DNA of 64,000 nt, from NCBI GenBank assembly GCA_029855935.1, contig JAGSHN010000018.1:1-64000 (forward strand), in the 5' to 3' direction. Position 1 is the first letter of the stretch. Each line of letters starts with the position of its first letter. This DNA comes from Candidatus Thorarchaeota archaeon (GTDB taxonomy: Archaea > Asgardarchaeota > Thorarchaeia > Thorarchaeales > Thorarchaeaceae). Of this stretch, positions 63,802 through 64,000 are shown in pieces. The notes beneath the pieces are model-generated. The model was not told the DNA's origin. It ran no database searches and saw only the letters and a program-made list of their open reading frames with translations. The position numbers and the translations under genes are program-made.

Positions 63802-64000
63802 TCACGGCCCGTCTGTGACATATAGAGATACCCCTTCTCTACTTAAGAGAGTCGCCTTTGCTCTCCGACCGAGAGCATAGCCTCCGATGCCGCCCGCCGA
63901 GACGACGCGGTGGCACGGGATGATTGGTGCAAAACGATTCGAGGCCATTACATTCCCCACGAATCTGGCGGCCCCCGGCAGCCCCGCCATCTTGGCCAGT
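63802..64000 (-). CDS. Methylated-DNA-protein-cysteine methyltransferase, 5'-truncated by window edge
   Basis: The C-terminal part of an O6-alkylguanine-DNA alkyltransferase (Ogt/MGMT family), which transfers alkyl groups from damaged guanine to its own cysteine. About 65 residues are visible: LAKMAGLPGAARFVGNVMAS, then FAPIIPCHRVVSAGGIGGYA with the active-site PCHRV intact, so it is a methyltransferase rather than an ATL (where the Cys is replaced). The frame is open to the end of the window, so the gene continues upstream beyond base 64000. Confidence 0.93.
   Translation of the reverse strand, partial: LAKMAGLPGAARFVGNVMASNRFAPIIPCHRVVSAGGIGGYALGRRAKATLLSREGVSLYVTDGP

Noticed and set aside
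1-64000. CRISPR array, rRNA or tRNA genes, replication origin boxes
   Set aside because: I scanned the intergenic regions and saw no spaced direct repeats, no tRNA-like fold and no clear origin repeats.

Overview
The window looks like chromosomal DNA of an Asgard archaeon (Promethearchaeota), most likely of the Thorarchaeia type. Archaeal information-processing genes (RadA, both topoisomerase VI subunits, PheT), an F420 biosynthesis gene (cofE) and a geranylgeranyl-reductase-family enzyme sit beside genes typical of Asgard genomes: two Ras-like small GTPases, a Roadblock/LC7 protein, a GTPBP1-type GTPase next to a TPR protein, and many membrane-anchored surface proteins. The lineage is inferred from gene content only; no rRNA or tRNA gene was found. 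Genes are dense, GC is above 50% by eye, and GTG/TTG starts, TATA boxes close to start codons and short leaders are common.

Layout. 1-9.7 kb: the end of pheT, a small-GTPase neighbourhood (GTPase, CBS pair, coiled-coil protein, GTPase, membrane protein), purA divergent from a geranylgeranyl-reductase-family flavoprotein, radA, a Roadblock protein and a PAP2-like membrane protein. 9.8-17 kb: a zinc-ribbon/TPR protein, cofE, the top6B-top6A pair (Top6A carries an unusual N-terminal HhH and Lys-rich extension) and a second zinc-ribbon protein. 17-34.5 kb: metabolism and homeostasis, namely 3-hydroxyacyl-CoA dehydrogenase, an alpha/beta hydrolase, a P-type Ca2+ ATPase, a YkgJ-type cysteine cluster protein, an M24 peptidase, an MFS transporter followed by PadR and a DUF1700-like partner, a bacterial-type grpE-dnaK-dnaJ operon, Sir2, a triphosphoribosyl-dephospho-CoA synthase homologue, a winged-helix regulator with a palindromic site, and a 2-hydroxyacid dehydrogenase.

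34.7-54.6 kb is largely a cell-surface region: three large secreted subtilisin-family proteases (1607, 968 and 1080 aa), each with a C-terminal membrane anchor, a coiled-coil membrane protein, and a 1698-aa protein built of tandem beta-sandwich-like repeats. Two of these proteins end in a Thr-rich stalk plus one transmembrane helix. The 968-aa protease has a domain order resembling eukaryotic site-1 protease (MBTPS1).

54.6-57.5 kb is an AT-richer, gene-poor accessory patch. It holds a MazF/PemK-like toxin coupled to an unrecognised 264-aa membrane protein, nested inverted repeats, and two degraded reading frames. From 57.5 kb coding becomes dense again: a TPR protein with a C-terminal longin/roadblock-like region runs directly into a GTPBP1-like GTPase, followed by two unrecognised proteins, a 52-aa membrane protein, and the 3' part of an O6-alkylguanine-DNA alkyltransferase cut by the window edge.

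Most promising points: the Top6A fusion, the site-1-protease-like subtilase, the MazF two-gene unit, the TPR-longin/GTPBP1 pair, an apparent ATA start for radA with a perfect Shine-Dalgarno, and two perfect palindromes at promoters (purA and the winged-helix gene).
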